The notes under the pieces: model-generated
What the model was told of the DNA's origin: nothing
What the model saw: only the letters and a program-made list of their open reading frames with translations
Databases searched by the model: none
Shown: positions 18,790 to 29,137 of the stretch, piece by piece
Position numbering within the stretch: the stretch's first letter is position 1
Layout: the number at the start of each line of letters is the position of its first letter
Position numbers and translations under genes: made by a program
Assembly: GCF_001429625.1 (NCBI RefSeq)
Contig: NZ_LMSU01000001.1
Span: 253,498 to 317,497 of the forward strand
Reading direction: 5' to 3'
Length of the DNA stretch: 64,000 nucleotides
DNA from: Nocardioides sp. Soil805
GTDB taxonomy: Bacteria; Actinomycetota; Actinomycetes; Propionibacteriales; Nocardioidaceae

Positions 18790-19180
18790 CGGTGGTTGAG
18801 GTGCTAGCCCGCCACCCCGGTGGTTGAGGTGCGAGCGCAGCGAGCCTCGAAACCCCGGCGTCGGTCCGTTCCGGTGGTTGAGGTGCGAGCCCGGCACCAC
18901 GGTGGTTGAGGTGCGAGCGCAGCGAGCCTCGAAACCCCACGACGTCGGCCCCCCGTAGTCGAAGCACGAGCCCGCCACCCCGATGGTTGAGGTGCGAGCG
19001 CAGCGAGCCTCGAAACCCCGGCGTCGGTCCGTTCCGGTGGTTGAGGTGTCAGCGGCCCCCGGTGGTTGAGGTGCGAGCGCAGCGAGCGTCGAAACCCCAC
19101 GACGTCGGCCCCCCGTAGTCGAAGCACGAGCCCGCCATCCCGATGGTTGAGGTGCGAGCGCAGCGAGCCTCGAAACCCAG
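18790..19180 (+). repeat. Left repeat array: eight copies of a GGTTGAGG element
   Basis: GGTTGAGGTG starts at 18794, 18822, 18876, 18904, 18985, 19039, 19064 and 19145. Five copies are complete (running through GCCTCGAAACCC) and three are truncated after about 10-15 bases. Spacings of 28, 54, 28, 81, 54, 25 and 81 show a higher-order duplication: 18822-18984 (163 bases) is repeated at 18985-19144 (160 bases). Each full copy has GAGG and CCTC ends around two GCGAGC boxes, giving an imperfect hairpin. Copies are alike rather than alternating with unique spacers, so it is not a CRISPR. The rest of this gap (18758-19240) holds no gene I can support. Confidence 0.92.
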
Positions 19181-19240
19181 TCATCCACAGATGTGAAGCC
19201 CCAGGTGTGCGAGCCGCGCTCCGGAGGCAGACCCGTACGC

Positions 19241-19540
19241 ATGCCTTGGGTCTACATGCTCCGCTGCTCCGACGGCTCGTTCTACGTCGGAAGCACCACC
19301 GATCTCGACGCGCGCATCTCCCAGCACAACTCCCCCGACCTCGGTGCTGCGTACACCCGTCGCAGACGGCCCGTGATGCTCGTCTGGAGCGCCGAGACCG
19401 AGCTCATCGGAGAGGCGTTCCGGCTCGAGAAGCAGATTCAGGGATGGAGTCGGCGCAAGCGTGAGGCGCTCATCAGGGGCGACTACGACGAGGTCGTGGC
19501 AGCCGCGCGGCGGCGGGCCGGGCGGCCTCGGGACAGATGA
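19241..19540 (+). CDS. GIY-YIG family nuclease enclosed by repeat arrays
   Basis: A 99-residue single-domain GIY-YIG endonuclease of the YhbQ/UPF0213-like group. Tyr5 (VYML, in place of GIY), Tyr15 (YVGST, in place of YIG), catalytic Arg25 (DLDARISQHN) and metal-binding Glu63 (RLEKQIQGW) are all present, so it should be active. The ATG at 19241 is chosen because homologues begin with a residue or two before WVYMLRC; GGAGG lies 13 bases upstream. The gene starts 61 bases after the left array and its stop codon is embedded in the first spacer of the right array: GGACAGaTGACGCCGG resembles the array spacer GGACAG-GACCGACGCCGG. Its role is unknown; processing of these repeats is an inference. Confidence 0.88.
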   Translation: MPWVYMLRCSDGSFYVGSTTDLDARISQHNSPDLGAAYTRRRRPVMLVWSAETELIGEAFRLEKQIQGWSRRKREALIRGDYDEVVAAARRRAGRPRDR

Positions 19541-19737
19541 CGCCGGGGTTTCGAGGCTCGCTCCGCTCACACCTCAACCACCGGACAGGACCGACGCCGG
19601 GGTTTCGAGGCTCGCTCCGCTCACACCTCAACCACCGGACAGGACCGACGCCGGGGTTTCGAGGCTCGCTGCGCTCGCACCTCAACCACCGGGGGGCCGC
19701 TCGCACCTCAACCACCGGAAAGGACCGACGTCGTGGG
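19541..19737 (-). repeat. Right repeat array: same element in opposite orientation
   Basis: GGGGTTTCGAGG starts at 19545, 19599 and 19653 with an exact 54-base period, followed by a truncated copy at 19696-19718. Copies one and two carry CTCCGCTCACACCTC and copy three CTGCGCTCGCACCTC. The orientation is the reverse of the left array, so the two arrays form an inverted pair around the nuclease gene. The array ends at the relA stop codon. Confidence 0.92.
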
Positions 19738-22035
19738 TCAGCTGGTGACGCGGTAGGCGTCGAAGACCCCCGGCACCGAGCGCACGGTACGCAGGACGCT
19801 GTCGAGGTGCGAGGCGTCGGCCATCTCGAAGCTGAAGCGGCTCTTGGCCACCCGGTCGCGGGTGGTGGAGAGGGTGGCGCTGAGGATGTTCACGTGGGCG
19901 TCCGAGAGCACCATGGTGATGTCGGACAGCAGCCGGGCCCGGTCGAGGGCCTCGACCTGGATGTTGACCAGGAAGGTCGACTGGGACGTCGGCGCCCACT
20001 CGACCTCGAGCAGCCGCTCGGGCTGGTTCTCCAGGTCGCCGGCGTTGGTGCAGTCCTTGCGGTGCACCGAGACGCCGCCGCCCTTGGTCACGAAGCCGAG
20101 GATCGGGTCGGGCGGCACCGGGGTGCAGCACTTGGCCAGCTTGACCCACAGGTCCTCGACGCCCTTGACGATGACACCCGCGTCACTGGAGGTCGGCTTG
20201 GTGCGGCCGCGGCGGCCGGTGATCGTGACGCCCTCGGCAAGGTCCTCGGCGGCGCCGTCGTCGCCCCCGTGCAGGTCGATGACCTTGCGTACGACGGCCT
20301 GGGCGCTGAGGTTGCCCTCCCCCACCGCGGCGTACAGGGCCGACACGTCGGCATGGTTGAAGTGCGCGGCGACGAGGGACAGCGACTCGTGGGTCATGAG
20401 GCGCTTGAGGGGCAGGCCCTCCTTGCGCATCATCCGGCCGATCTGCTCCTTGCCGCGCTCGATCGCCTCCTCGCGCCGCTCCTTGGTGAACCACTGGCGG
20501 ATCTTGGAGCGCGCGCGGGGCGACTTGACGAAGTTGAGCCAGTCGCGCGAGGGGCCGGCGCCGGGCGCCTTGGAGGTGAAGACCTCCACCACGTCACCGT
20601 TGTCCAGCGACGACTCCAGCGGCACCAGGCGCCCGTTGACCCGGGCCCCGATGGTGTGGTGGCCGACCTCGGTGTGGACGGCGTACGCGAAGTCGACCGG
20701 GGTCGAGCCGACGGGCAGCGGCATGACGTCGCCCCGCGGGGTGAAGACGTAGACCTGGGCGCGGTTCATCTCGAAGCGCAGCGACTCCAGGAACTCCCCC
20801 GGGTCCTCGACCTCGCTCTGCCAGTCCATGAGCTGGCGCAGCCACGACATGTCGTCGAGGTCGCCGGGCCGGTCGGTGTCGACGCCGGCCTTGCCGTCCT
20901 CCTTGTACTTCCAGTGCGCCGCGACGCCGTACTCGGCGCGACGGTGCATGGCGAAGGTGCGGATCTGCAGCTCGACCGGCTTGCCCTGCGGGCCGATGAC
21001 CGTCGTGTGCAGCGACTGGTACATGTTGAACTTCGGCATCGCGACGTAGTCCTTGAAGCGCCCGAGCACCGGGTTCCACCGGGAGTGCAGGACGCCGAGC
21101 ACCGAGTAGCAGTCGCGGTCCTCCTCGACGAGGATCCGGATCCCGACCAGGTCGTAGATGTCGGAGAACTCCCGGCCGCCGACGATCATCTTCTGGTAGA
21201 TCGAGTAGTAGTGCTTCGGGCGCCCGGTGACCTTGGCCTTGATCTTGGCGTCGCGCAGGTCCGACTCGACGTCGGCGATCACCTCGGCGAGGAACTGGTC
21301 GCGAGAGGGCGCGCGCTCGGCGACGAGGCGGACGATCTCGTCGTACATCTTCGGGTGCAGCGTCGCGAACGCGAGGTCCTCGAGCTCCCACTTGAGGGTG
21401 TTCATGCCGAGGCGGTGCGCGAGCGGGGCGTAGATGTCGAGGGTCTCGCGGGCCTTGCGCTCCTGCGTCTCGGCCTTGAGGTAGCGCAGGGTGCGCATGT
21501 TGTGGAGTCGGTCGGCCAGCTTGATGACCAGCACCCGGATGTCGCGCGACATCGCGACGATCATCTTGCGGATGGTCTCGGCCTGCGCCGAGTCGCCGTA
21601 CTGGACCTTGTCGAGCTTGGTGACCCCGTCGACGAGCACGGCGACCTCGTCGCCGAAGTCCTTGCGCAGCTGCTCGAGGGTGTACGGCGTGTCCTCGACC
21701 GTGTCGTGCAGCAGCGCCGCCACCAGGGTCGGCTCGGTCATGCCGATGTCGGCGAGGATCGTGGTGACCGCGAGCGGGTGGGTGATGTAGGGGTCGCCGC
21801 TCTTGCGCATCTGCGAGCCGTGCATCTGCTCGGCGATGCCGTAGGCCCGCTCCAGCAACGCCAGGTCGGCCTTGGGGTGGTTGGCCCGGACGGCACGGAA
21901 GAGCGGCTCGAGGACCGGGTTGCCGGACGGGGCCTTGGCCCCGATCCGGGCCAGCCGGGCCCGCATGCTCCGGGCCGAGACGGGCACGTCCGCGGACCGC
22001 TCCCGCGGCACCGGTGTCGTGATGTCCTCGGCCAT
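19738..22035 (-). CDS. relA: Bifunctional (p)ppGpp synthetase/hydrolase RelA/SpoT (Rel)
   Basis: Long RSH protein, 765 residues, that makes and degrades the stringent-response alarmone. The hydrolase HD domain is intact ([12 protein letters not shown] near residue 112), the synthetase has [23 protein letters not shown] and [14 protein letters not shown], then a TGS domain ([11 protein letters not shown]), the zinc-finger-like region [11 protein letters not shown] and a C-terminal ACT domain. Both catalytic halves look functional, as in other actinobacterial Rel proteins. The ATG at 22035 has TAGACT six bases upstream, so relA seems to have its own leaderless promoter in addition to following apt. 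Confidence 0.97.
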   Translation of the reverse strand: MAEDITTPVPRERSADVPVSARSMRARLARIGAKAPSGNPVLEPLFRAVRANHPKADLALLERAYGIAEQMHGSQMRKSGDPYITHPLAVTTILADIGMTEPTLVAALLHDTVEDTPYTLEQLRKDFGDEVAVLVDGVTKLDKVQYGDSAQAETIRKMIVAMSRDIRVLVIKLADRLHNMRTLRYLKAETQERKARETLDIYAPLAHRLGMNTLKWELEDLAFATLHPKMYDEIVRLVAERAPSRDQFLAEVIADVESDLRDAKIKAKVTGRPKHYYSIYQKMIVGGREFSDIYDLVGIRILVEEDRDCYSVLGVLHSRWNPVLGRFKDYVAMPKFNMYQSLHTTVIGPQGKPVELQIRTFAMHRRAEYGVAAHWKYKEDGKAGVDTDRPGDLDDMSWLRQLMDWQSEVEDPGEFLESLRFEMNRAQVYVFTPRGDVMPLPVGSTPVDFAYAVHTEVGHHTIGARVNGRLVPLESSLDNGDVVEVFTSKAPGAGPSRDWLNFVKSPRARSKIRQWFTKERREEAIERGKEQIGRMMRKEGLPLKRLMTHESLSLVAAHFNHADVSALYAAVGEGNLSAQAVVRKVIDLHGGDDGAAEDLAEGVTITGRRGRTKPTSSDAGVIVKGVEDLWVKLAKCCTPVPPDPILGFVTKGGGVSVHRKDCTNAGDLENQPERLLEVEWAPTSQSTFLVNIQVEALDRARLLSDITMVLSDAHVNILSATLSTTRDRVAKSRFSFEMADASHLDSVLRTVRSVPGVFDAYRVTS

Positions 22036-22041
22036 TGGACC

Positions 22042-22047
22042 AGTCTA
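22042..22047 (-). promoter_or_regulatory. -10 element for relA
   Basis: TAGACT on the minus strand ends six bases before the relA ATG, the recurrent leaderless arrangement in this window. Confidence 0.5.
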
Positions 22048-22085
22048 GTGACGACCGCGAGGGCGCGGACGCCGGACCGTCGAGG

Positions 22086-22628
22086 TCAGACCGTCATCAG
22101 GGCGGTGAGCGGCAGCCCACCGACGCCGTCGCGCCCCGGCAGGAAGCTCAGCTCCATCAGCACCGCGACCCCGACGCAGGTCCCGCCGCACCGCTCCACG
22201 AGCTCGCGGGTGGCCGCGACGGTGCCGCCGGTGGCCAGCACGTCGTCGACCAGGAGGACCCGGTCGCCGGGGGCGATTCCGTCGCGGTGCACCTCCAGGG
22301 TGGCCTCGCCGTACTCCAGGGAGTAGGAGACGGCGTGCGTGGCACGCGGCAGCTTGCCCACCTTGCGCACCGGCACGAAGCCCGCCCCCAGCTCCAGGGC
22401 GACGGGCGCGGCCAGGATGAAGCCGCGGGCCTCCATCCCGACCACCTTGTCGACGGCGCGGCCGCCCGAGCCGTCGCGTCCGGCGGCCGCCAGCGCGCTC
22501 ACCACGGAGCCGAACGCCTCGTGGTCGGCCAGCAGCGGGGTGATGTCCTTGAAGACGACCCCCGGCTCCGGGTAGTCCGGGACGTCGACGATCAGCCGGT
22601 CGAGGTGCTCGCGGGCCTCGGTGCTCAC
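22086..22628 (-). CDS. apt: Adenine phosphoribosyltransferase
   Basis: Purine salvage enzyme converting adenine and PRPP to AMP; 180 residues, the usual family length. It shows PEPGVVFKDITPLL at the N-terminus, GMEARGFILAAPVA, RKVGKLPR and the PRPP-binding loop VLLVDDVLATGGT. The start is a GTG at 22628 overlapping the secF stop (GTGA); the frame is open upstream, but that part is secF in another frame. The secD-secF-apt-relA order is a conserved actinobacterial cluster. Confidence 0.96.
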   Translation of the reverse strand: MSTEAREHLDRLIVDVPDYPEPGVVFKDITPLLADHEAFGSVVSALAAAGRDGSGGRAVDKVVGMEARGFILAAPVALELGAGFVPVRKVGKLPRATHAVSYSLEYGEATLEVHRDGIAPGDRVLLVDDVLATGGTVAATRELVERCGGTCVGVAVLMELSFLPGRDGVGGLPLTALMTV

Positions 22629-23857
22629 TTCCTGCCCCGCTTGGACCGGGACTGCCGGGTGGGCTGCACGCGGCCCGACGCGGCGCTCTGCTTGACCGGA
22701 CCGTGGGCGGGCGGGGCGACGCGGCCCTTGCCGTAGGCCTCCTGGCGGCGCGGCGGCGCCGTGACCGGACGGCGCCGCACGGTGCCGTCGGCGTCCACGT
22801 TGCGCGGGTCCGGCGGCGGGGTGGCGTCGCGGTCGGCCGCGCTGACCCGGGCGTAGGGGTCCGCGGCCGCCTCGCGGCGCCGGGCCGCGGCCCGACGCTC
22901 GTCGTGGTCGACGTCCTTCTCGCGGGCCTTGAGCTGCACCAGCAGCGGGGTCGCGATGAAGATCGAGGAGTAGGCGCCGGCGGCCATGCCGACGAAGAGG
23001 GCCAGGGCCAGGTCCTTGAGCGAGCCCGAGCCCAGCTGGGCCACCCCGACGTACAGGATCGCGGCGACCGGGATGAGGGCCACGATCGAGGTGTTGATGG
23101 AGCGGACCAGCGTCTGGTTGACCGCCAGGTTGGCCGCCTCGGCGTACGAGAGCCGGCTCTTCCGGAGCTGGTGGGTGTTCTCCCGGACCTTGTCGAAGAC
23201 CACCACGGTGTCGTAGAGCGAGAAGCCCAGGATCGTGAGCAGGCCGGTGACCGTCGCCGGCGACACCTCGAACCCCGACAGCGCGTAGACGCCGACGGTG
23301 ATGAGGACGTCGTGGGCCAGGGCCACGATCGCGGCCACGGACATCTTCCACTCGCGGAAGTAGGCCCAGATGAACAGGACGACCAGGACCAGGAAGACCG
23401 CGAGGCCCAGCAGCGACCGCTGCGCGACCTCCTTGCCCCAGCTGGGGCCGATCTCGGTCTGGGAGATGTCCTGGGAGCTCGCGCCCGTGGTGTCCAGGAT
23501 CGTGGTGACGATCGCCTGGCTCTCCGCGTCGTCGACCGGCTCGGTCTGGACGATGATCGCCTCGGAGCCCGACGTGGTGACGACCGGGGCGCTGGCGCTC
23601 TCGACCCCGGAACCGGCCACGGCGGTCCGCAGCTCGTCGGCGGTGTCCTGGGTGACCTGGTCGGCCGGCAGCGTGACGCGGTACTCCGCGCCGCCGGTGA
23701 ACTCGATGCCCATGTTGAGGCCCTTGGACCACAGGCCGAGCACGGCCACCGCCACGATCAGGGCGGAGACGGCGTACCAGAGCCAGCGGCGACCGACGAA
23801 GTCGATCGAGCGCTTGCCGGTGTAGAGCTCGTTGCCGAGCCTCGAGAAGGCGCCCAT
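22625..23857 (-). CDS. secF: Protein translocase subunit SecF
   Basis: Inner-membrane partner of SecD that uses proton motive force to complete Sec export. The 410-residue protein has a first membrane segment near residues 27-45, the D1-like GIEFTGGAEYRV motif at the start of the outside domain, then five membrane segments including SLYDTVVVFDKVREN, a family hallmark. The last about 90 residues form a charged, Arg/Pro-rich cytoplasmic tail ending KRGRK, longer than in enteric SecF but common in actinobacteria. It overlaps the secD stop by one base. Confidence 0.97.
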   Translation of the reverse strand: MGAFSRLGNELYTGKRSIDFVGRRWLWYAVSALIVAVAVLGLWSKGLNMGIEFTGGAEYRVTLPADQVTQDTADELRTAVAGSGVESASAPVVTTSGSEAIIVQTEPVDDAESQAIVTTILDTTGASSQDISQTEIGPSWGKEVAQRSLLGLAVFLVLVVLFIWAYFREWKMSVAAIVALAHDVLITVGVYALSGFEVSPATVTGLLTILGFSLYDTVVVFDKVRENTHQLRKSRLSYAEAANLAVNQTLVRSINTSIVALIPVAAILYVGVAQLGSGSLKDLALALFVGMAAGAYSSIFIATPLLVQLKAREKDVDHDERRAAARRREAAADPYARVSAADRDATPPPDPRNVDADGTVRRRPVTAPPRRQEAYGKGRVAPPAHGPVKQSAASGRVQPTRQSRSKRGRK

Positions 23858-25554
23858 CAGGCGGTCCCTCCTGCCGGGCGGGGCTCGAGGCCCAGGGTGT
23901 CGCGGCTGAGGCCGGACAGGGCGTGCCCGCGGTTGAAGAACGGGTAGCGGGCCAGGTAGGACACCACCGGCTTGGTGAACCAGAAGAACACCACCAGGTC
24001 GATGACCGTGGAGAGGCCGAGCGCGAACGCGAAGCCCTTCACGACCCCCGCGGCGAAGACGTAGAGCACCACCGCGGCGAGCAGGGAGACCGCGTCGGCG
24101 GCCAGGCAGGTGTTGCGGGCCCGGACCCAGCCGGCCTCCACCGCGACCCGCATCGACCTGCCGTCGCGCATCTCGTCCCGGATGCGTTCGAAGAAGACGA
24201 TGAACGAGTCAGCGGTGATGCCCACCGCCACGATGAGTCCCGCGATGCCGGGCAGGGACAGCGTGAAGCCCGCAGCCTCGCTCAGCAACACGACCATGGC
24301 GTACGTCAGCGCGGCCGCCACGAGCAGGGAGGCGATGACCACGAGTCCCAGGCCCCGGTAGTAGGCGAGGCAGTAGAGCATGACCAGCACCAGGCCGACG
24401 AGCCCGGCGGTGATGCCCGCCTGGAGCTGGTTGCCGGCCAGCGAGGGACCGACCAGCTCGACCGGCGGGTCCTTCTCGAAGGCGATCGGCAGCGCACCGT
24501 ACTTGAGGCTGGTCGACAGGCTGTCGGCCTCGGTCTGGGTGAACTGGCCGGTGATCTGCGCGTTGCCGTCGAGGATCAACCCGTTCATCGTCGGCGCCGA
24601 GATGACCTGCCCGTCGAGGACGATCGCGAACTGCTTCTGGGTGTTGACCAGGGCCCGGGAGATCTCCGCGAAGGTCTCGGTGCCCTGGCGGTCGAAGTCG
24701 AGGTCGACGCCCCACTCGACGCTCTGGCTGTCCGGCGGACGCGTGCTGGCGCCCGCGAGGTCGGTGCCCTCGATCATGGCGACCGACAGCAGCAGCTTGC
24801 GGCCGGACTGGTCGCAGGTGACGAGCGGCTTGTCCGGGTCGTCGACCACCTTTGCCGGCTGGCCGTCGGTCGGGCAGCTGAACTCCTCGAACGCCTTGAG
24901 CGACGCGGCGTCGGGGTTGTCGATCCAGGTGAGCGGGTCGTCGACGGCGCCCTGCGACCCGGTGCCACCGCCCGTGTCCCCGCCGGCGCCCTGCTCGGGC
25001 GCGGGGGTGGGCGTGCCGCTGGGGCTCGGCGTCTCGCTGGAGGTCTGGTCGCTCCAGGCGTACGGCGCACGCCGCTTGGGCGCCGACGTCGGCGCGCCGG
25101 AGGGGGTGACCTGCGGCTGGGTGCCCGTACCCGTGTCGGGGGTGCCCGGCACGGTCCCCTGCCCCGTGCCGGCTCCGGTGCCCGATCCGGCGGTCCCGGC
25201 GGCCTGCGCGGCGACGAGGCGGAAGCGCATCTGTGCCTGGCGCTTGACGGTCTCGACGAGGTCGCGGCGGCTCTCCCCGGGGATCTCGACGACGACGTAC
25301 TTGTTGCCCTGGGTGGACACCTCGGCCTCGGCGACGCCCGAGCCGTTGACGCGGTCCTCGATGATGCCGCGCGCCTCGGCCAGGCGGTCGGTCGAGACGT
25401 CGCCCTGGGCGATCAGGGTAATCCGGGTGCCGCCCTGCAGGTCGAGACCCAGCTTGGGCGTCCAGACGCCGGCGACGGCGACGAGCCCGTAGGACAGCAG
25501 CAGGCCGAGGAAGAAGACGACCAGCGTGCGACCGGGATGGGGGCGACGCGCCAC
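23857..25554 (-). CDS. secD: Protein translocase subunit SecD
   Basis: SecD, 565 residues. Membrane segment 1 is near residues 11-30 and is followed by LGLDLQGGTRITL, a family signature. The outside P1 region carries an insertion of about 90 residues rich in Gly, Thr, Pro and Ser (roughly residues 125-215), apparently unstructured. The membrane half has PSLAGNQLQAGI and the conserved GIAGLIVAVGITADSFIVFFERIRDE. The start is a GTG at 25554, one base after the yajC stop. It works with SecF and YajC. Confidence 0.97.
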   Translation of the reverse strand: MARRPHPGRTLVVFFLGLLLSYGLVAVAGVWTPKLGLDLQGGTRITLIAQGDVSTDRLAEARGIIEDRVNGSGVAEAEVSTQGNKYVVVEIPGESRRDLVETVKRQAQMRFRLVAAQAAGTAGSGTGAGTGQGTVPGTPDTGTGTQPQVTPSGAPTSAPKRRAPYAWSDQTSSETPSPSGTPTPAPEQGAGGDTGGGTGSQGAVDDPLTWIDNPDAASLKAFEEFSCPTDGQPAKVVDDPDKPLVTCDQSGRKLLLSVAMIEGTDLAGASTRPPDSQSVEWGVDLDFDRQGTETFAEISRALVNTQKQFAIVLDGQVISAPTMNGLILDGNAQITGQFTQTEADSLSTSLKYGALPIAFEKDPPVELVGPSLAGNQLQAGITAGLVGLVLVMLYCLAYYRGLGLVVIASLLVAAALTYAMVVLLSEAAGFTLSLPGIAGLIVAVGITADSFIVFFERIRDEMRDGRSMRVAVEAGWVRARNTCLAADAVSLLAAVVLYVFAAGVVKGFAFALGLSTVIDLVVFFWFTKPVVSYLARYPFFNRGHALSGLSRDTLGLEPRPAGGTA

Positions 25555-25555
25555 C

Positions 25556-25888
25556 TCAGGCCTCGCCGTCGGGCGAGGCGGGCGGGGTCGTCGGCGGGGT
25601 CGTCGGCGGGGTCGTGGCGTCGTCCTCGGCCATCGGCTCCACCGAGCCGATGGCGGGCCGGACGACCTCGACCTCGACGCCGGGGGCGATCTCGACCCGG
25701 ACGCGGTCGTCGACCACGGACACCACGGTCCCGAAGATTCCCGAGGACAGCATCACGCGCTGGCCGGGCTGGAGCGCGGACTGGATGCGGGCCAGCTCCT
25801 TCTGGCGACGGGATGCGGGGCGCACCACCATCAGCCAGAAGAGGACGGCAATGGCCACCAGGGGCAGGAAGGAGACGAGCTCCGTCAC
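25556..25888 (-). CDS. yajC: Preprotein translocase accessory subunit YajC
   Basis: A 110-residue SecDF partner. It has one N-terminal membrane segment (VSFLPLVAIAVLFWLMVV), the RPASRRQKE stop sequence and the YajC beta domain (LQPGQRVMLSSGIFGTV). The C-terminus is a short low-complexity tail with three TTPP units. The start is a GTG at 25888 with GAGG nine bases upstream. It begins the yajC-secD-secF-apt run, 106 bases after ruvB. Confidence 0.93.
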   Translation of the reverse strand: MTELVSFLPLVAIAVLFWLMVVRPASRRQKELARIQSALQPGQRVMLSSGIFGTVVSVVDDRVRVEIAPGVEVEVVRPAIGSVEPMAEDDATTPPTTPPTTPPASPDGEA

Positions 25889-25994
25889 GGTCGAGTACCT
25901 CGCGAGTCAGGGAGTGAGACGGCGGTCCGGACGGGCTGCTGACGCGCACGGGGCGGACCAACGCAGGAGTGTACGTGTCAGGGCGCGAGCCGGG

Positions 25995-27107
<1,113 letters not shown>

Positions 27108-27120
27108 CGCGGCCGCCCCC

Positions 27121-27720
27121 TCAGGCCTTGCTCAGCGTGCGCAGCGCGGCACGCAGCAGGGCGGGGACGTCGGGGCTCGCGCCGGCCTGGTCGGAGACCG
27201 CCTCGACCGCCTTGTCGGCCTCCTTGGCCGACCAGCCCAGGCCCACGAGACCCTGCTGCACCTGGTCGCGCCACGGGGCACCGCCCGCTGCGGGCGACGT
27301 ACGACCGGTCGGGCCGACCGGCGGGCCGATGCGGTCGCGGAGCTCGAGGATGATCCGCTGGGCGCCCTTCTGGCCGATGCCGGGCACCCGGGTGAGCGTC
27401 TTGACGTCCTCGGTGGCCACGGCGAGGCGCAGGTCGTCGGGCGTGAGCACCGCCAACATCGCCTGGGCCAGCTTGGGACCGACGCCGGAGGCGGTCTGGA
27501 CGAGCTCGAAGGCCTGCTTCTCGTCCTCGTCGAGGAAGCCGAAGACGGTCAGCGAGTCCTCGCGGACGACCATGCTCGTGGGCAGGACGGCCTGGTGGCC
27601 GACGCGCAGCGTGGCCAGCGTGCCGGGCGTGCACATCAGCTCGAGCCCCACCCCGCCGACCTCGAGGACGGCGCTGGTGAGGGTGACGGCGGCGACCTCG
27701 CCCCGGACGAATGCGATCAC
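27121..27720 (-). CDS. ruvA: Holliday junction branch-migration protein RuvA
   Basis: Junction-binding tetramer, 199 residues. It has an OB-fold N-terminal domain ([11 protein letters not shown]), two helix-hairpin-helix motifs ([17 protein letters not shown] and [16 protein letters not shown]) and a C-terminal domain III ([16 protein letters not shown]) that contacts RuvB. The start is a GTG at 27720 overlapping the ruvC stop (GTGA). Confidence 0.96.
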   Translation of the reverse strand: MIAFVRGEVAAVTLTSAVLEVGGVGLELMCTPGTLATLRVGHQAVLPTSMVVREDSLTVFGFLDEDEKQAFELVQTASGVGPKLAQAMLAVLTPDDLRLAVATEDVKTLTRVPGIGQKGAQRIILELRDRIGPPVGPTGRTSPAAGGAPWRDQVQQGLVGLGWSAKEADKAVEAVSDQAGASPDVPALLRAALRTLSKA

Positions 27721-28238
27721 TGCTTCCTCCCGGCCGCGGCGAGCGCGGCGTCGATGCGTGCCTGGGCGCTGCCGCGCCAGATGTGGGTGATGGCCAGCGC
27801 CAGCGCGTCGGCGGCGTCGGCAGGCTTGGGCGGTGCGTCGAGGCGCAGGATGCGGGTCACCATCGCGGTGACCTGCGCCTTGTCGGCGCGCCCGCTGCCG
27901 GAGACGGCCGCCTTGACCTCGCTGGGGGTGTGCAGGGCGACCGGCAGGCCCCTGCGGGCGGCCACGACGAGCGCGATGCCGCTGGCCTGCGCGGTGCCCA
28001 TGATGGTGCTGACGTCGGAGCGGGCGAAGATCCGCTCGACCGCCACCGCGTCCGGCCGGAACTCGTCGAGCCAGGCGTCGAGGCCCTTCTCGATGGTCAC
28101 CAGCCGCTCGGCGACCGGGATGCCGGCGCTGGTGCGCAGCACGTTGACGTCGACGAGGGTCAGCGGTCGCCCGAGGGATCCCTCGACCACGCCCACGCCG
28201 CAGCGGGTGAGGCCGGGGTCGATGCCGAGCACGCGCAT
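27717..28238 (-). CDS. ruvC: Crossover junction endodeoxyribonuclease RuvC
   Basis: Holliday junction resolvase, 173 residues, RNase H fold. Acidic active-site residues are Asp7 ([10 protein letters not shown]), Glu68 (VAVERIFA) and the Asp cluster in [19 protein letters not shown] lies five bases before the ATG. It is first in ruvC-ruvA-ruvB and has a perfect LexA site 15 bases upstream of its start, so the whole set should be induced by DNA damage. Confidence 0.97.
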   Translation of the reverse strand: MRVLGIDPGLTRCGVGVVEGSLGRPLTLVDVNVLRTSAGIPVAERLVTIEKGLDAWLDEFRPDAVAVERIFARSDVSTIMGTAQASGIALVVAARRGLPVALHTPSEVKAAVSGSGRADKAQVTAMVTRILRLDAPPKPADAADALALAITHIWRGSAQARIDAALAAAGRKQ

Positions 28239-28253
28239 GGGGACCCTTCCGTA

Positions 28254-28267
28254 CGAACAGGTGTTCG
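28254..28267. promoter_or_regulatory. LexA operator (SOS box) of ruvCAB
   Basis: CGAACAGGTGTTCG is a perfect CGAAC-N4-GTTCG palindrome, the Gram-positive/actinobacterial LexA consensus. It lies 15 bases upstream of the ruvC start. Confidence 0.9.
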
Positions 28268-28324
28268 GTCGCCCACGCTACGTTCGGCGACCGCACGGCC
28301 GGGCGCCGACACGCCGGTCCGGCG

Positions 28325-29095
28325 CTACGCGTCCTCGAGCTGGGCGAGCACCTCGTCGGGGACGTCGACGTTGGTGAAGACGTTCTGGACGTCGTCGAGG
28401 TCCTCGAGGGCGTCGACGAGGCGGAACACCTTGCCGGCCGCGTCGCTGTCGCCGACCGGGATCTCCATGCTCGCCACGAACTCGACGTCGGCGGAGTCGT
28501 AGTCGATGCCGGCCGCCTGGAGCGCGGTGCGCACCTCGACCACGTCGGTGGCCTCGGACTGCACCTGGAACGCCTCGTCGAGGTCGTTGACCTCCTCGGC
28601 ACCCGCGTCGAGGGTCGCCTCGAGGACGTCGTCCTCGGACACCTCGCGGGTCTCCTGCGCCTTGGGCACGACGACGACGCCCTTGCGGGCGAACAGGCGC
28701 GACACCGAGCCCGGGTCGGCGAGCGTCCCGCCGTTGCGGGTGACCGCCGTCCGGACCTCCATGGCCGCGCGGTTCTTGTTGTCGGTGAGGCACTCGACCA
28801 GGAAGGCGACGCCGGCAGGGCCGTAGACCTCGTACATGATCGTGGAGTACTCCGCGCCACCCGCCTCGGCACCCGAGCCGCGCTTGAGCGCGCGGTCGAT
28901 GTTGTCGTTGGGGACCGAGTTCTTCTTCGCCTTCTGGATCGCGTCGAAGAGCGTCGGGTTGCCCGTGGGGTCGGGGCCGCCCTGCTTGGCCGCCACCTCG
29001 ATGTTCTTGATGAGCTTGGCGAACAGCTTGCCGCGCTTGGCGTCGATCGCGGCCTTCTTGTGCTTCGTGGTCGCCCACTTGGAGTGGCCAGACAT
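28325..29095 (-). CDS. YebC/PmpR family protein (TACO1-like)
   Basis: A 256-residue YebC family protein, described in other bacteria either as a transcriptional regulator or as a ribosome-associated factor that relieves stalling. It begins with the invariant [14 protein letters not shown] and contains [32 protein letters not shown] and the acidic C-terminal domain. AGAGGGACCC precedes the ATG. It sits upstream of ruvC as in many actinobacteria, but the SOS box lies between them, so it is probably not itself LexA-controlled. Confidence 0.95.
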   Translation of the reverse strand: MSGHSKWATTKHKKAAIDAKRGKLFAKLIKNIEVAAKQGGPDPTGNPTLFDAIQKAKKNSVPNDNIDRALKRGSGAEAGGAEYSTIMYEVYGPAGVAFLVECLTDNKNRAAMEVRTAVTRNGGTLADPGSVSRLFARKGVVVVPKAQETREVSEDDVLEATLDAGAEEVNDLDEAFQVQSEATDVVEVRTALQAAGIDYDSADVEFVASMEIPVGDSDAAGKVFRLVDALEDLDDVQNVFTNVDVPDEVLAQLEDA

Positions 29096-29137
29096 GGGTC
29101 CCTCTTCTTCCGGTGCAGTACGGCGTGGTCCGCGCGG

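Noticed and set aside
18790..19180. CRISPR array
   Set aside because: Repeats alternate full and truncated, the intervening bases are themselves repeated, and there are no cas genes.
19193..19240. Longer N-terminus for the GIY-YIG nuclease starting at 19193
   Set aside because: The extra residues lie close to the repeat end, are not typical of the family, and homologues start just before WVYMLRC.
19537..22326. A 929-codon open frame antisense to relA that begins in the repeat array
   Set aside because: Its sequence is the complement of relA codons with His/Val/Asp-rich composition and no domain; the relA product is unmistakable.
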